From contig NZ_CP108474.1 in the NCBI RefSeq assembly GCF_036226445.1, forward strand, positions 5,518,001 through 5,582,000: a stretch of 64,000 bases of DNA, read 5' to 3'. The position numbers were made by a program, and so were the translations under genes. The stretch is from Streptomyces sp. NBC_01255 (GTDB lineage: Bacteria > Actinomycetota > Actinomycetes > Streptomycetales > Streptomycetaceae). Under the pieces are notes generated by a model. That model saw only the letters and a program-made list of their open reading frames with translations. It had not been told where the DNA came from and searched no databases. Positions 1 to 8,525 of the stretch are shown here, one piece after another. The stretch's first letter is position 1; each line of letters opens with the position of its first letter.

Positions 1-180
1 GGGCGAGGCCGGGCTGGCCTCCCAGCGGGTGAGCGCGACCCCGGGGCGGCCCCCGGCGGCCGAGGCGAGCCAGGCCGCACCGTCGGCGGTCACGTGGGCG
101 GTCTGGTGCCGCCCCTCGTCGCCCTCCCGCAGGAAACGGAAGATGTCGTACGGGGTCTCGTCGCGCAACCAGGTCGTCAT
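1..180 (-). CDS. Hypothetical protein, N-terminal 60 residues only (gene runs off the window)
   Basis: Reading leftwards from an ATG at 178-180, the frame stays open for 60 codons to the window edge. The visible start MTTWLRDETPYDIFRFLREG is charged and soluble-looking, with no signal peptide or membrane segment, and has the GC-biased third positions of a real Streptomyces gene. The rest lies outside the window, so no family can be assigned. It has the same orientation as the next gene (312-668) but is separated from it by about 130 bp. Confidence 0.55.
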   Translation of the reverse strand, partial: MTTWLRDETPYDIFRFLREGDEGRHQTAHVTADGAAWLASAAGGRPGVALTRWEASPASP

Positions 181-311
181 ACGACCAGATCTACCGGCCG
201 TGACGACCCGGTTTCCGAGAGTTGCCGGAATCTCGGACAAGAGGGGTGGCCGAGGAGTATCGTGCGCCCCGCATATGCCACGGGACGCCCCCGTCCGGCC
301 TACTCCGGCGC

Positions 312-668
312 CTACTCCTCCGGCGGGCGCCCGTTCGCCCGGATCAGATCGCGGCCGAACTCGATCATCTTCAGGGCGTAGTCCTCGGTCCACTCCGCCC
401 GCTCGGCGACGTCCGCCGCCGTCAGCCGGTCGAACCGGCGCGGGTCCGCCAGCTGCGCCGCCGCGATCGCCTGGAACTCCGTCGCGCGGTCCGTCGCCGC
501 GCGGAACGCGAGCGTCAGCTCCGTCGCCCGGGCCAGCAGCTCGCGCGGGTCCTCTATCGACTCCAGGTCGAAGAAGTGCTCCGGATCGGCGGTCGCCTCG
601 GCAGGCTCGAAGACCAACGGTGCCGGCCGAAGCCGTCGCTGTCCGCTCCGCTCCGCGGGTTCCGCCAT
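312..668 (-). CDS. Conserved hypothetical protein, 118 aa
   Basis: Small soluble acidic protein beginning MAEPAERSGQRRLRPAPL. The start is fixed by a very strong ribosome-binding site, AGGAGGAGAAG, directly upstream of the ATG at 666-668. After a Pro/Arg-rich first 20 residues comes a mainly helical region, with AERAEWTEDYALKMIEFGRDL near the end. No catalytic motif or membrane segment is visible. It follows the nuclease/helicase cassette on the same strand after about 120 bp containing an 18-bp perfect palindrome (695-712), so it is probably a separate transcription unit. Function unknown. Confidence 0.75.
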   Translation of the reverse strand: MAEPAERSGQRRLRPAPLVFEPAEATADPEHFFDLESIEDPRELLARATELTLAFRAATDRATEFQAIAAAQLADPRRFDRLTAADVAERAEWTEDYALKMIEFGRDLIRANGRPPEE

Positions 669-694
669 CGTTCTTCTCCTCCTCGCACAGGCAC

Positions 695-712
695 GGCCCG
701 GGATCCCGGGCC
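695..712 (-). terminator. 18-bp perfect palindrome downstream of the helicase gene
   Basis: A fully self-complementary sequence with 9-bp arms (GGCCCGGGA and its complement) lies between the helicase stop (788) and the start of the 118-aa gene (668). In RNA it could fold as a terminator for the cassette. As DNA it sits about 27 bp upstream of the next start codon and could instead be an operator. The sequence cannot separate these two options. Confidence 0.4.
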
Positions 713-787
713 GCTTTCCATTGTCCCGCGCCGCGCAAGAGCGCAAGGCCCCGGCCGCGCGCCCCGACTCCGCTCCAGGACCCTGGT

Positions 788-2140
788 TTAGACGGTGGCG
801 GGGTCCCACACCACCCGGTGTTCCGCCAGGTGGGAGAGGACCGCGTGGTTCGCCTCCCAGCCGTCGGGGAAGGACACCGCCGCGCCGAGCCGTACCGGCT
901 CCGTCGACGGGTGCTCGTCGAGGAGCTCCGTGACGCCCGCGCGGCACACCACGACGCAGGCGTGCCGGTGCCGGGAGGCCAGCACGCACAGGCGGCCCGT
1001 CTCCAGGTGGAACGCGGTCGCGTCCGGGCGCCCGGACAGCGGATGGAGGACGACCGTGACGTCGTACTCGCGCCCCTGGAGCCGGTTCGCGGTGTCCACC
1101 GTCACGCCCGTCACCCCGAGACCCGCGAGTGCCGCCCGGACCGCCGCCGCCTGGTCGCGGTGGGCGGTGCCGACCGCGACCCGGTCGGGCGTCAGGGGCA
1201 CGGGGTGTTCGGCCTGCTCCGAGACCGCGGCGCCGCCCCGGTCCAGGAGCCGCCGGACGACGAGGGCGACCGCGCCGACCGCCTCGGGGTCGGTGCGCGG
1301 GGTGGTGCGGGCCGGCAGTTCGAGCAGCCCCCAGCCCGACTCCGCCGCCTCGTCGAGGACCCGGTCGGGACCCGAACCGTCCGACGCCACGCCGAAGGAG
1401 AGCTTCCGGTCCCCGGGCCCGGTGCCGCTGCGGAACGGCGTGAACGGGTAGAAGGCGTCCGACACCAGCGGCGCCGCCGAGGCGGGCAGCCGCCAGGAGA
1501 CCGGCAGCCGGTGCTGCGGAAGCTCCGGATTGTGCGCGAGCAGGGTGGAGACGGCCGAGCCGGACGGGTCGTACGAGAGGCCCGCCCACTGCTCCGCGCC
1601 CACCACCGAGAACGGGTCGAGCTGCCCGGGGTCGCCCACGAACAGCGCCCGCTCGAAGAGCCCCGCCACGGCGAGCAGCGCGTCGGAGCGCATCTGGTAC
1701 GCCTCGTCGACGATCGCGTGCGCCCACGGCTCGACGTTCTTCACGTGCGCCCACTTGGCGGAGGTCGAGAGGACGACCGGCAGCCCCGCCAGCTCTCCGG
1801 GCTTCGCCGACTTCCGTACGTTGGCCAGGTCGTCGAGCGCCTTGTCGTACGGGTCGCTGTCGTTCGAGTGCAGCCGGCCCACCTCCAGGCCGGGCTCCTT
1901 CTCGGCGAGCCGCAGCACCAGGTCGTCCACCTGCGCGTTCGTCTGCGCGACGACCATCAGGGGGCGCCCGGCGGCGGCCAGTTCGAGCGCCGCCCGGACC
2001 ACCAGGGTCGACTTCCCGGCCCCCGGAGGCGAGTCCACGACGACACCCCGGGAGGTGCCGTGCAGGGTGTCGGCGAGGATGCCGTCCGTCGCCCGCCCGG
2101 CCTCGGCGGACGGATCGAAACGAGGTTCAACGGTCGTCAC
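788..2140 (-). CDS. Superfamily 1 DNA/RNA helicase-like ATPase, third gene of the nuclease-helicase cassette
   Basis: 450-residue protein with SF1 helicase motifs in order: Walker A SPPGAGKST (about residues 37-45), motif Ia VVAQTNAQVDDLV, Walker B HAIVDEAYQM (DEAY 145-148), motif III FVGDPGQLDPF (168-177), motif V VDTANRLQGREYD and motif VI LASRHRHACVVV. This resembles the compact AAA/Upf1-type SF1 core with no accessory domains. The start is the GTG at 2138-2140, which overlaps the upstream stop as GTGA and implies translational coupling. It probably supplies the motor for the nuclease encoded two genes upstream. A role in repair, recombination or defence is inference; the helicase fold itself is clear. 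Confidence 0.88.
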   Translation of the reverse strand: MTTVEPRFDPSAEAGRATDGILADTLHGTSRGVVVDSPPGAGKSTLVVRAALELAAAGRPLMVVAQTNAQVDDLVLRLAEKEPGLEVGRLHSNDSDPYDKALDDLANVRKSAKPGELAGLPVVLSTSAKWAHVKNVEPWAHAIVDEAYQMRSDALLAVAGLFERALFVGDPGQLDPFSVVGAEQWAGLSYDPSGSAVSTLLAHNPELPQHRLPVSWRLPASAAPLVSDAFYPFTPFRSGTGPGDRKLSFGVASDGSGPDRVLDEAAESGWGLLELPARTTPRTDPEAVGAVALVVRRLLDRGGAAVSEQAEHPVPLTPDRVAVGTAHRDQAAAVRAALAGLGVTGVTVDTANRLQGREYDVTVVLHPLSGRPDATAFHLETGRLCVLASRHRHACVVVCRAGVTELLDEHPSTEPVRLGAAVSFPDGWEANHAVLSHLAEHRVVWDPATV

Positions 2141-3729
2141 AGCACGTCCTCGGGGGTCACGGCGTCGGGCAGTTCGGGGAGGTCGGCCCGGCGCGGCGGT
2201 CCGCCGTGCGTCCAGGGCGTCTCCTCCGGGTCCGGCAGCTTCGGCCCGACCCGCTGCTCGTGCTCGAACAGCGTCCAGGCGATCCGCTCGCCCTTCTCCG
2301 GCACCGAGCCCTCCGCCGGCTCCTTCGACCGCCCCATCTTGTCCAGGAGCCGCAGCACCAGCGAGCCGTCCTCCTCGTGCCGCACGAACTCCGCAGCCTG
2401 CGGCTTCCCGTCGAGCGAGCGGAACACCTTCGCCTTCTCCGCGAGGTGCGGCCGGTCCTCCGTGCGGACCGTGAGCAGCGGGCGCGGCGCGGGCCGCTTC
2501 GACTCCGTCCACGCCATCGTCACCTCGACCACCTCCGCCACGAACGCCTCGCCCGCGAGCCGTCGCCCCGCCAGGACCAGCGGATCGTCGAGCGCCTCGT
2601 GCGCCTCCAGCTGACCCTGTGCCTGCTCGCGGGCCGCGAGCTTCGAGGCCGCCCCCACGGCGTCGTCCCGGCGCGGCTGCGGCGGCTCGCCGGCCGCGAT
2701 CCGGTCCCGGTGGCCGGTGAACGACCAGCGGTCGCGGGTCCAGCGGTCCTCGACCCTGGCGCCCTCCGGCAGCTCCCGCAGCAGGTCCAGCGCCTGCCAG
2801 ACGAGGTCCCAGGTCGGCTTCAGCTGCGAGGCGACGAGCCGCCGGATCTCCCGCTCGGCCCGGTGCAGCTCGCCGAGGCCCGTGTCGGCCGCCTCGCCGT
2901 CCTCGGCCGCGCCGAGCGCCTGCCGGGCCCGGTCGTACCGCTCGATCGCGGGCGCCAGGAGCCGGTTGTCGAAGGCCGGGTCGGTGGCGGGCCCGGCGGG
3001 CGGGCACAGCAGCTGCCCCCGCGCGTCCCGGCCGGCCTCGGCCCGCAGCGCCCCCTCGGGCCCCGACTCCCCGTCCCGCGGGTCGATCCAGGCGAGCAGC
3101 GCACCCAGGTGCTGGTCCTCCAGGGAGGACTGGCCGGTCGCCCAGTGCCGGTTGAGCAGGTCGGTCGCGGCAAGCAGCAGCGAGGAGCCGGGCACCCGCG
3201 CCCGCTCGCCGAAGTGCGTCAGCCACCGCCCGAGCAGCGGTACACGCGGCGGCGCCGGGAACGGCGTCTCCGGGTCCTGCTCGGCCGTCCGCCGGAACCG
3301 CGTCGACCGCCCGAGCAGCCGTACGTACTCGATGCCCGCCCGGCTCGGCACGATCAGCTGCGGCGCGTCCGCGCACAGCTCGACCTCGACCTTCACCTTC
3401 TTGCCGGTCTCGGGGTCGACCTCGCTCCGCTCCGCCGCTTCGACGACGTCCGTGAACGAGTCGACGTACGGCAGGACCTCCTCCGCCAGATCGGCGAGGA
3501 ACGCGAAGCGCAGGTCCCGGTCCCGGGGCTGCGCCACCACCAGGAGCCGGGGCTCGTCGCGGTCGGTGCCGACGAGCGCGCCGAGCGGCGCCCCCGCCTC
3601 ACCGGCCGTCGTCAGCGGTACGAGGACGAGCGGCCGCGCGGACACGTGCCGGTGGCGGACGGTGGCCAGCGGCTGGGCACGGCCCGACTCGACGGCCTCC
3701 ATCCGGGCGAGCGCGGAGATCAGCGACAT
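2137..3729 (-). CDS. Uncharacterised 530-aa protein, middle gene of the nuclease-helicase cassette
   Basis: Soluble protein starting [21 protein letters not shown], with no signal peptide, transmembrane span or catalytic motif I recognise. The N-terminal half is mixed, and a charged helical segment follows (about residues 255-330). A region near residues 390-470 looks like a beta-rich fold (LVLAGRRLAGEAFVAEVVEV and LLTVRTEDRPHLAEKAKVF). It overlaps the nuclease stop by 10 bp upstream and the helicase start by 4 bp downstream, so all three are probably made from one mRNA in related amounts. That coupling suggests a shared complex, perhaps with this protein as scaffold or DNA-recognition subunit. 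Confidence 0.85.
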   Translation of the reverse strand: MSLISALARMEAVESGRAQPLATVRHRHVSARPLVLVPLTTAGEAGAPLGALVGTDRDEPRLLVVAQPRDRDLRFAFLADLAEEVLPYVDSFTDVVEAAERSEVDPETGKKVKVEVELCADAPQLIVPSRAGIEYVRLLGRSTRFRRTAEQDPETPFPAPPRVPLLGRWLTHFGERARVPGSSLLLAATDLLNRHWATGQSSLEDQHLGALLAWIDPRDGESGPEGALRAEAGRDARGQLLCPPAGPATDPAFDNRLLAPAIERYDRARQALGAAEDGEAADTGLGELHRAEREIRRLVASQLKPTWDLVWQALDLLRELPEGARVEDRWTRDRWSFTGHRDRIAAGEPPQPRRDDAVGAASKLAAREQAQGQLEAHEALDDPLVLAGRRLAGEAFVAEVVEVTMAWTESKRPAPRPLLTVRTEDRPHLAEKAKVFRSLDGKPQAAEFVRHEEDGSLVLRLLDKMGRSKEPAEGSVPEKGERIAWTLFEHEQRVGPKLPDPEETPWTHGGPPRRADLPELPDAVTPEDVL

Positions 3730-4898
3730 GCGGGGTCCTCCTCGGACAGCGAGGACGCGAAGTCCGGGGCCTTCACGCCCGGCGCCGACGCCCGGTCCAG
3801 CGCCTCCTGGCGCAGCGCCCGCGCCCGGCGCAGGGCCGCCACCGCCGGATCGTCCGGGTCACCGGCCTCCCCGCGCGCCGCCGCCAGGACCGCGCCGACC
3901 GTCGTGAGGCCGCCCAGCTCACCCCGTACCGCACGGCCCAGGGTCTCCACCGCGCCCGCTTCCCGGGCCCGCGCCCGGCAGTGGAAGGCCAGCTCGCAGG
4001 CGGCCAGGCACTCCGGCGCGTACGCGTGGGGCACGGACTCCACGGCCTCCGTCAGCTCCGCCGGCGAGCACCCCTCCACATCGAAGGTGGTGCCCTCCGG
4101 CAGGGCGTCCGCGATCTCCTCGATCCGGGTCAGCCGGGCCAGCTGCCGCCGGGTCACCGACCGCTGCTTGCGCACGTCCACGACGGAGGCCGTCGGCACG
4201 TTCGAGAAGTCCTTCGGGCAGACGAGGAGCACCGAGTGCGCGACCCGCGCGCCCTCGGTCACCGCCGCCATCCGTTCGAGCGCGAGCACGTACACGGCGG
4301 ACTGCCGGGCCGCCGCGCCCACCTTCGACGCGTCGGCCGCGCCGTCGATCATCGGGAAGGACTTGATCTCGACGACCGTCCACCGCCCGTCGGGATCGAC
4401 CACCACCGCGTCCGGCTCCAGATAGACCGGGGAGCCGGCCACCTCCAGGGCGAGCAGCGGATGGTCGAGCAGCGCCCATGTCCCCGCCCCGGTCGCCTCC
4501 CGCAGCGCGAGCGCCGTGCGGGCCGTCCGCCCCTGGGGTCCGGCCGCGGCCAGATCGGGCACGGAGACCGCGCCGGGCTCCTCGACGCCGAGCAGGCGCA
4601 GCAGCTCACGGCCGCCGTCCGCCTTGACCTTCGCCTCGAAGGAGTTGCCCCGCATGATCGCGAACTGCGACTGGCCGAAGGGCGCGGGGGAGCCCAGCTT
4701 CGACGCGAGCGCCGCCTTGTCGACCCCGGCGCCGTCGAGCAGTGCCCGCCGTCGGCAGCCCGGATTGGCGGCGAGCGCGGCGAGCGCCCGCGCGTCCAGA
4801 GCGCGCGGCGGCGTGCCCGGTCCGCGCAGCTCGGCCAGAGCCTGTCGGAGTGTCGTCTGCGCGGGTCGGGGCAGTCCGGTGTCCAGGGATGCGCTCAC
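3720..4898 (-). CDS. PD-(D/E)XK nuclease of the RecB/Cas4/AddB type with a probable Fe-S cluster
   Basis: 392 residues from the GTG at 4896-4898. Nuclease motifs: RGNSFEAKV (84-91), the Asp of YLEPDAVVV (D163), the E-x-K of VVEIKSF (E177, K179) and QSAVY (Q199-Y203), the Q-x3-Y motif of RecB-family nucleases. C48 in [10 protein letters not shown] precedes the nuclease core, and C297, C301 and C307 follow it, spaced C-x3-C-x5-C. AddB and Cas4 use one early plus three late cysteines to hold a 4Fe-4S cluster, so the arrangement points to a Fe-S nuclease. First gene of the cassette. In-frame GTGs at 4919 and 4922 are alternative starts; none has a convincing ribosome-binding site. Confidence 0.85.
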   Translation of the reverse strand: MSASLDTGLPRPAQTTLRQALAELRGPGTPPRALDARALAALAANPGCRRRALLDGAGVDKAALASKLGSPAPFGQSQFAIMRGNSFEAKVKADGGRELLRLLGVEEPGAVSVPDLAAAGPQGRTARTALALREATGAGTWALLDHPLLALEVAGSPVYLEPDAVVVDPDGRWTVVEIKSFPMIDGAADASKVGAAARQSAVYVLALERMAAVTEGARVAHSVLLVCPKDFSNVPTASVVDVRKQRSVTRRQLARLTRIEEIADALPEGTTFDVEGCSPAELTEAVESVPHAYAPECLAACELAFHCRARAREAGAVETLGRAVRGELGGLTTVGAVLAAARGEAGDPDDPAVAALRRARALRQEALDRASAPGVKAPDFASSLSEEDPACR

Positions 4899-5022
4899 CC
4901 GCGGAAGTCTCGCATCCACCACTGACAACCGTCCGGAGGTCGCCCGGACGTCACCCCGAATTCGCGTGGGCGATGATGGGAGAGGCACGTCCGCACACCG
5001 TGAACCAATGGAGAGCCTTCCC

Positions 5023-5616
5023 ATGGCACCGCGCATCCTGCTCGCCCGGCACGGCCAGACCGAGTGGTCACTTCTCGGCCGGCACACCGGCAGGACCGAC
5101 ATCCCCCTGCTCGACGAGGGCCGGCGCGGCGCGAAGCTGCTCGGCGAGCGGCTCCACCGCGGCCCCTGGCAGGGACTGCCCGACGTGGAGGTGCGCACCA
5201 GCCCGCTGGTCCGCGCGAGCGAGACCTGCGCCCTCGCCGGCTTCGGCGACCGCGCCGAGCCGTGGGACGCGCTGATGGAGTGGGACTACGGGGCGTACGA
5301 GGGAATGACCCCGGCCCAGATCCAGGCGATCCGCCCCGGCTGGCTGATCTGGCGCGACGGCGTCCCGGAAGGCGAATCGCTCGCACAGCTCTCGGACCGG
5401 GCCGACGAGATCGTGGAGTGGGCCCGCTCCGCCGACCGTGACGTGCTGGTCTTCGCCCACGGCCACATCCTGCGCTCGATCGGCGCACGCTGGCTCGGCG
5501 AGGACGTCTCGTTCGCGTCCCGCATCCGCCTCGACCCGACGAGCCTCTCGGTCCTGGGCTGGGCGTACGGCGCACCGGCGATCGAGCGCTGGAACGACAC
5601 CGGGCACCTGGAGTAG
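5023..5616 (+). CDS. Histidine phosphatase (phosphoglycerate mutase-like) family protein
   Basis: 197-residue single-domain protein of the histidine phosphatase superfamily. The catalytic RHG signature is at the start ([12 protein letters not shown]), the second catalytic His is in [12 protein letters not shown], and the usual Arg and Glu are in [12 protein letters not shown] and [10 protein letters not shown]. The ATG at 5023 is preferred because GGAGAG lies 8 nt upstream; an in-frame ATG at 5008 overlaps that site. Physiological substrate is unknown; relatives include alpha-ribazole, phosphosugar and fructose-bisphosphate phosphatases. It diverges from the nuclease cassette across about 124 bp and converges on the TPR regulator. 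Confidence 0.9.
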   Translation: MAPRILLARHGQTEWSLLGRHTGRTDIPLLDEGRRGAKLLGERLHRGPWQGLPDVEVRTSPLVRASETCALAGFGDRAEPWDALMEWDYGAYEGMTPAQIQAIRPGWLIWRDGVPEGESLAQLSDRADEIVEWARSADRDVLVFAHGHILRSIGARWLGEDVSFASRIRLDPTSLSVLGWAYGAPAIERWNDTGHLE

Positions 5617-5640
5617 GCGCCCCGGCGGTCGGTACGCGAG

Positions 5641-6927
5641 TCAGTACGCGGCGAGGACCCGGCTCGTCTCGGCGAGCATCCCGCGGATCCGGGCCGAGGC
5701 GATGCCGTCGAGGGAGTCCATGACGCGCTTCGCCTCCGCCGCCGCCTCGTCCGGGCGCCCGGCGTGCGCCAGGTCCTTGGCCAGGTGGGCGCGGTAGAGC
5801 GCGAGGTTCCGGGCGAAGTACGGATTCTGCAGGACCGTCGCCCGGTGGGCGTGGCGGGCGGCACGCCCCCAGTCGCCGAGGGCCGCCCAGCACTGGGCCT
5901 CCAGGGCCTCCCGCTCCGGCTCGCCGAAGAACGACATCCACTCGGGGTCGCCGTCGGAGGGCCCCCGCTCGAAGTGCCCGTGGGCGCGGCCGAGGGCCTG
6001 CTCGCAGGCGGACCGGTCGCCGAGCCCCGCCCACGCCGCCGCCTCCCGCAGCGACAGCAGCGACAGCAGCCGGGCCGAGTCGAGGGGCTGCGCGGCCCGC
6101 AGCCCCGCCTGGGCCGCCCGGACCGCCTCGCGGTACCGGCCGGTGTCCCGGGCCAGGAACGACGTGTTGCAGAAGGCGTGCGCCTCCAGGGCCGCGTTCC
6201 CGGAGAACCGCGCGGTGGCGAGGGCCTCGGCGTAGTGCGAGCGCGCGTCCTCGTGGCGGCCCGAGTCATGGGCGAGCCAGCCGACGGAGAGGGACAGCTC
6301 GCCGGCGCCCGCGTGCAGCCGGTCCTCGGTGGAGCGACGGGTCATGGTTCCCGTGTCGAGCAGCGCGTACGCGGTACGGAGCGGCTGCGCGGCCACCTTG
6401 TAGAGCCCGTCGGCGCCGTGCCGGTCGTCGAGCAGACGGATCTGCCGTACGGCCTCCTCGACGGCCCGGACCTCGGTCTCGCCGATCCTGTGACTGCCGC
6501 GGGGGGCTGGGATCGCGACGGCGGGGCCGCCGAGTCCCAGCGAGGCGGCCGCCAGGGTGGCGGAGCCGCTCGTCATGAATGCGCGACGCAGCACGTCGCT
6601 CTCCTCATCGTTCCGGGTCGAGATCGCGACGGGAGGCGGAGCCCCGGCCGCGACCGGCTGCCGCCGGCCACGTACCGTCTCCCGCGCGGAGAAGCCCAGG
6701 TCGGAGAGGCCGAGTCCGGGGAACATGTGCAGGAAGACCCGCTCGTACGCGTAGTTGGGGCAGCGGATCTCGCCCGCTTCCACGCGCCCGATGTAGCGGG
6801 CGTCGCACGCGACCTGTTCGCCGATCTCCCGCGCCGCCCGGCGGACAGCCGCGGCGAACTCCGCCGGCGAGTGCTGTCCGCGGAGCCGGCGGAAGGCGAG
6901 GTTGGGAACTGCCCGTGACATCGCCAT
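5641..6927 (-). CDS. HTH/TPR transcriptional regulator
   Basis: 428 residues. The N-terminal 70 form an XRE/Cro-like helix-turn-helix unit (EFAAAVRRAAREIGEQVACD, then YIGRVEAGEIRCPNYAYERV). A short hydrophobic stretch follows, then a long helical C-terminal half with TPR-like repeats (GWLAHDSGRHEDARSHYAEA and AQCWAALGDWGRAARHAHRA). This plan is common in Streptomyces regulators of development and antibiotic production, including NsdA-type proteins. The ATG at 6927 follows AGGAGAGGG. A gene for a 148-aa protein diverges from it across about 224 bp, so the two probably share control elements. Target genes cannot be read from sequence. Confidence 0.82.
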   Translation of the reverse strand: MAMSRAVPNLAFRRLRGQHSPAEFAAAVRRAAREIGEQVACDARYIGRVEAGEIRCPNYAYERVFLHMFPGLGLSDLGFSARETVRGRRQPVAAGAPPPVAISTRNDEESDVLRRAFMTSGSATLAAASLGLGGPAVAIPAPRGSHRIGETEVRAVEEAVRQIRLLDDRHGADGLYKVAAQPLRTAYALLDTGTMTRRSTEDRLHAGAGELSLSVGWLAHDSGRHEDARSHYAEALATARFSGNAALEAHAFCNTSFLARDTGRYREAVRAAQAGLRAAQPLDSARLLSLLSLREAAAWAGLGDRSACEQALGRAHGHFERGPSDGDPEWMSFFGEPEREALEAQCWAALGDWGRAARHAHRATVLQNPYFARNLALYRAHLAKDLAHAGRPDEAAAEAKRVMDSLDGIASARIRGMLAETSRVLAAY

Positions 6928-7151
6928 GGCCGAGCCCTCTCCTGGTGCTGCCGGGTGGTCCGGCGGCAAGAACGTACCTGCTGTGACCGGATGCGTACGC
7001 TGAGTTTGGCTACAAATCGGATATCTCGCCTGCGATCTGCCATGAACTGCCATCCTTTGCAGCGGCATGGCGCCGTAGCCGTTGACGCGCACGGGCGTTG
7101 AACCGTAAGGGAGAGACGGAACGTGTCTCCTCTGGAGCGAGGAGGCGTCCC

Positions 7152-7598
7152 ATGTCGGAGATCGGTTCGCAGTCGGCCACGTGGCACGCGCCCGCCCCGG
7201 ACGCCGGCACCACCCCCCAGCCCCCCGCGGAGCCCTGGGACCTGGTGACCGTGCCGGTCCGGCAGGGCCTGGAGGCCGTCGACATCCTGCGCCGCGGCAG
7301 CACCCCCGCGGTCGGCCCGGTCGTGCACGACGGGGCCTGCGACACCCTCGGCTTCCTGGTTCCGCCGGGCACGGCCGCCGCCTGGGACATGCCGGGCAGC
7401 GCGTGTACGCGGACCTCGGGGCGCGGCCTCCGCCTCCCCGAGCTGCCGGAGCTCCCCGAACCGACGGGCGACACCCCCCGCCCCGCCGGCTGGCTGCTGC
7501 CGCCGAAGGACACCGGCCCCGTCACCGACCCGGCCGTCCTGCGCGAGGCGCTCGGCGAGGCGGCCCGCCTGATCGAGGCGGCCGACGGCTGCCACTGA
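7152..7598 (+). CDS. Uncharacterised 148-aa protein divergent from the TPR regulator
   Basis: Small soluble protein (MSEIGSQSATWHAPAPDAGT) with an ideal GGAGG site 6 nt before its ATG. The middle contains VGPVVHDGACDTLGFLVPPG followed by WDMPGSACT, and the C-terminus is helical (AVLREALGEAARLIEAADGC). It has Pro-rich linkers and no membrane segment. I recognise the general look of a widespread Streptomyces protein adjacent to HTH regulators but cannot name a family. Its divergent arrangement with the HTH/TPR regulator suggests that it is either that regulator's target or its partner. Confidence 0.75.
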   Translation: MSEIGSQSATWHAPAPDAGTTPQPPAEPWDLVTVPVRQGLEAVDILRRGSTPAVGPVVHDGACDTLGFLVPPGTAAAWDMPGSACTRTSGRGLRLPELPELPEPTGDTPRPAGWLLPPKDTGPVTDPAVLREALGEAARLIEAADGCH

Positions 7599-7634
7599 GC
7601 CACTGGGCGGTGCCCACCCGGGCGTGCCCGGATA

Positions 7635-8510
7635 ATGGGGCCCGTGGCCAGGAACAAACAGCGCGACCGGGCGGCGTCCGCCGCCTCCGTCGTCGAGACC
7701 GTCGACGGCGGGCTCGCCGAACTCATACCCGACCGGGAGCGCCCGCGCGCCTGGACGCTGCTCATCGACGGCGCCCCGCAGTCGCACGTCGACCTCGACG
7801 ACCCGGCCCACCTCTCCTTCGAGTACCAGCGGCGCCTCGGCCACATCGCCGACCTCGCCGCCCCGCCGAACCGGCCGCTCCAGGTCGTGCACCTCGGCGG
7901 CGGCGCCTTCACCCTCGCCCGGTACGTCGCCGCGACCCGGCCCCGCTCCACCCAGCAGATCGTCGAACTCGACGGACAGCTGGTCCAGCTCGTCCGCCGT
8001 GAACTGCCGCTCGACCCCGGGGCCCGTATCCGCGTCCGTTCCACCGACGCCCGCGCCGGACTCGCCAAGGTGCAGGACGGCTGGGCGGACCTCGTCATCG
8101 CCGACGTGTTCAGCGGTGCCCGCACCCCGGCCCATCTGACCAGCACCGAGTTCCTCGGCGAGGTGCGGCGGGTCCTGCGGCCCGGCGGCTTCTACGCGGC
8201 GAACCTCGCCGACGGCCCGCCCCTGACCCACCTCCGCGGCCAGATCGCCACGGCCGCCGCCGTCTTCCCCGAACTGGCGCTGACCGCCGACCCCACGGTG
8301 CTGCGCGGCCGCCGCTTCGGCAACGCCGTACTGCTCGCCTCCGACCGCGAGCTGCCGGTGGCCGAGCTGACCCGCCGGGTCGCCACCGATCCGCACCCGG
8401 GCCGGGTGGAGCACGGACGGGAGCTCGCCGACTTCGCCGGCGGCGCGGCCCCGGTCACCGACGCGAGCGCCAAGCCCTCGCCCGTACCGCCCGCGTCCGT
8501 CTTCCGCTGA
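7635..8510 (+). CDS. Spermidine synthase-like / class I methyltransferase-fold protein
   Basis: About 290 residues. A Rossmann methyltransferase core is visible: the nucleotide-binding loop [18 protein letters not shown], the acidic end of strand 2 ([13 protein letters not shown]), [22 protein letters not shown] and [17 protein letters not shown]. This matches the polyamine synthase (SpeE-like) superfamily, as found in stand-alone actinobacterial members that often lack proven spermidine synthase activity. The start could be the ATG at 7635 or the GTG at 7644 (giving MARNKQRDR); neither has a strong ribosome-binding site. It lies 36 bp after the 148-aa gene and converges on the next gene. Confidence 0.82.
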   Translation: MGPVARNKQRDRAASAASVVETVDGGLAELIPDRERPRAWTLLIDGAPQSHVDLDDPAHLSFEYQRRLGHIADLAAPPNRPLQVVHLGGGAFTLARYVAATRPRSTQQIVELDGQLVQLVRRELPLDPGARIRVRSTDARAGLAKVQDGWADLVIADVFSGARTPAHLTSTEFLGEVRRVLRPGGFYAANLADGPPLTHLRGQIATAAAVFPELALTADPTVLRGRRFGNAVLLASDRELPVAELTRRVATDPHPGRVEHGRELADFAGGAAPVTDASAKPSPVPPASVFR

Positions 8511-8525
8511 GACCGCTGAGGCCTC

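Noticed and set aside
29..2614. An 861-residue plus-strand open frame at the window start.
   Set aside because: It is Arg/Pro-rich shadow sequence opposite the helicase and small protein genes, with no domain.
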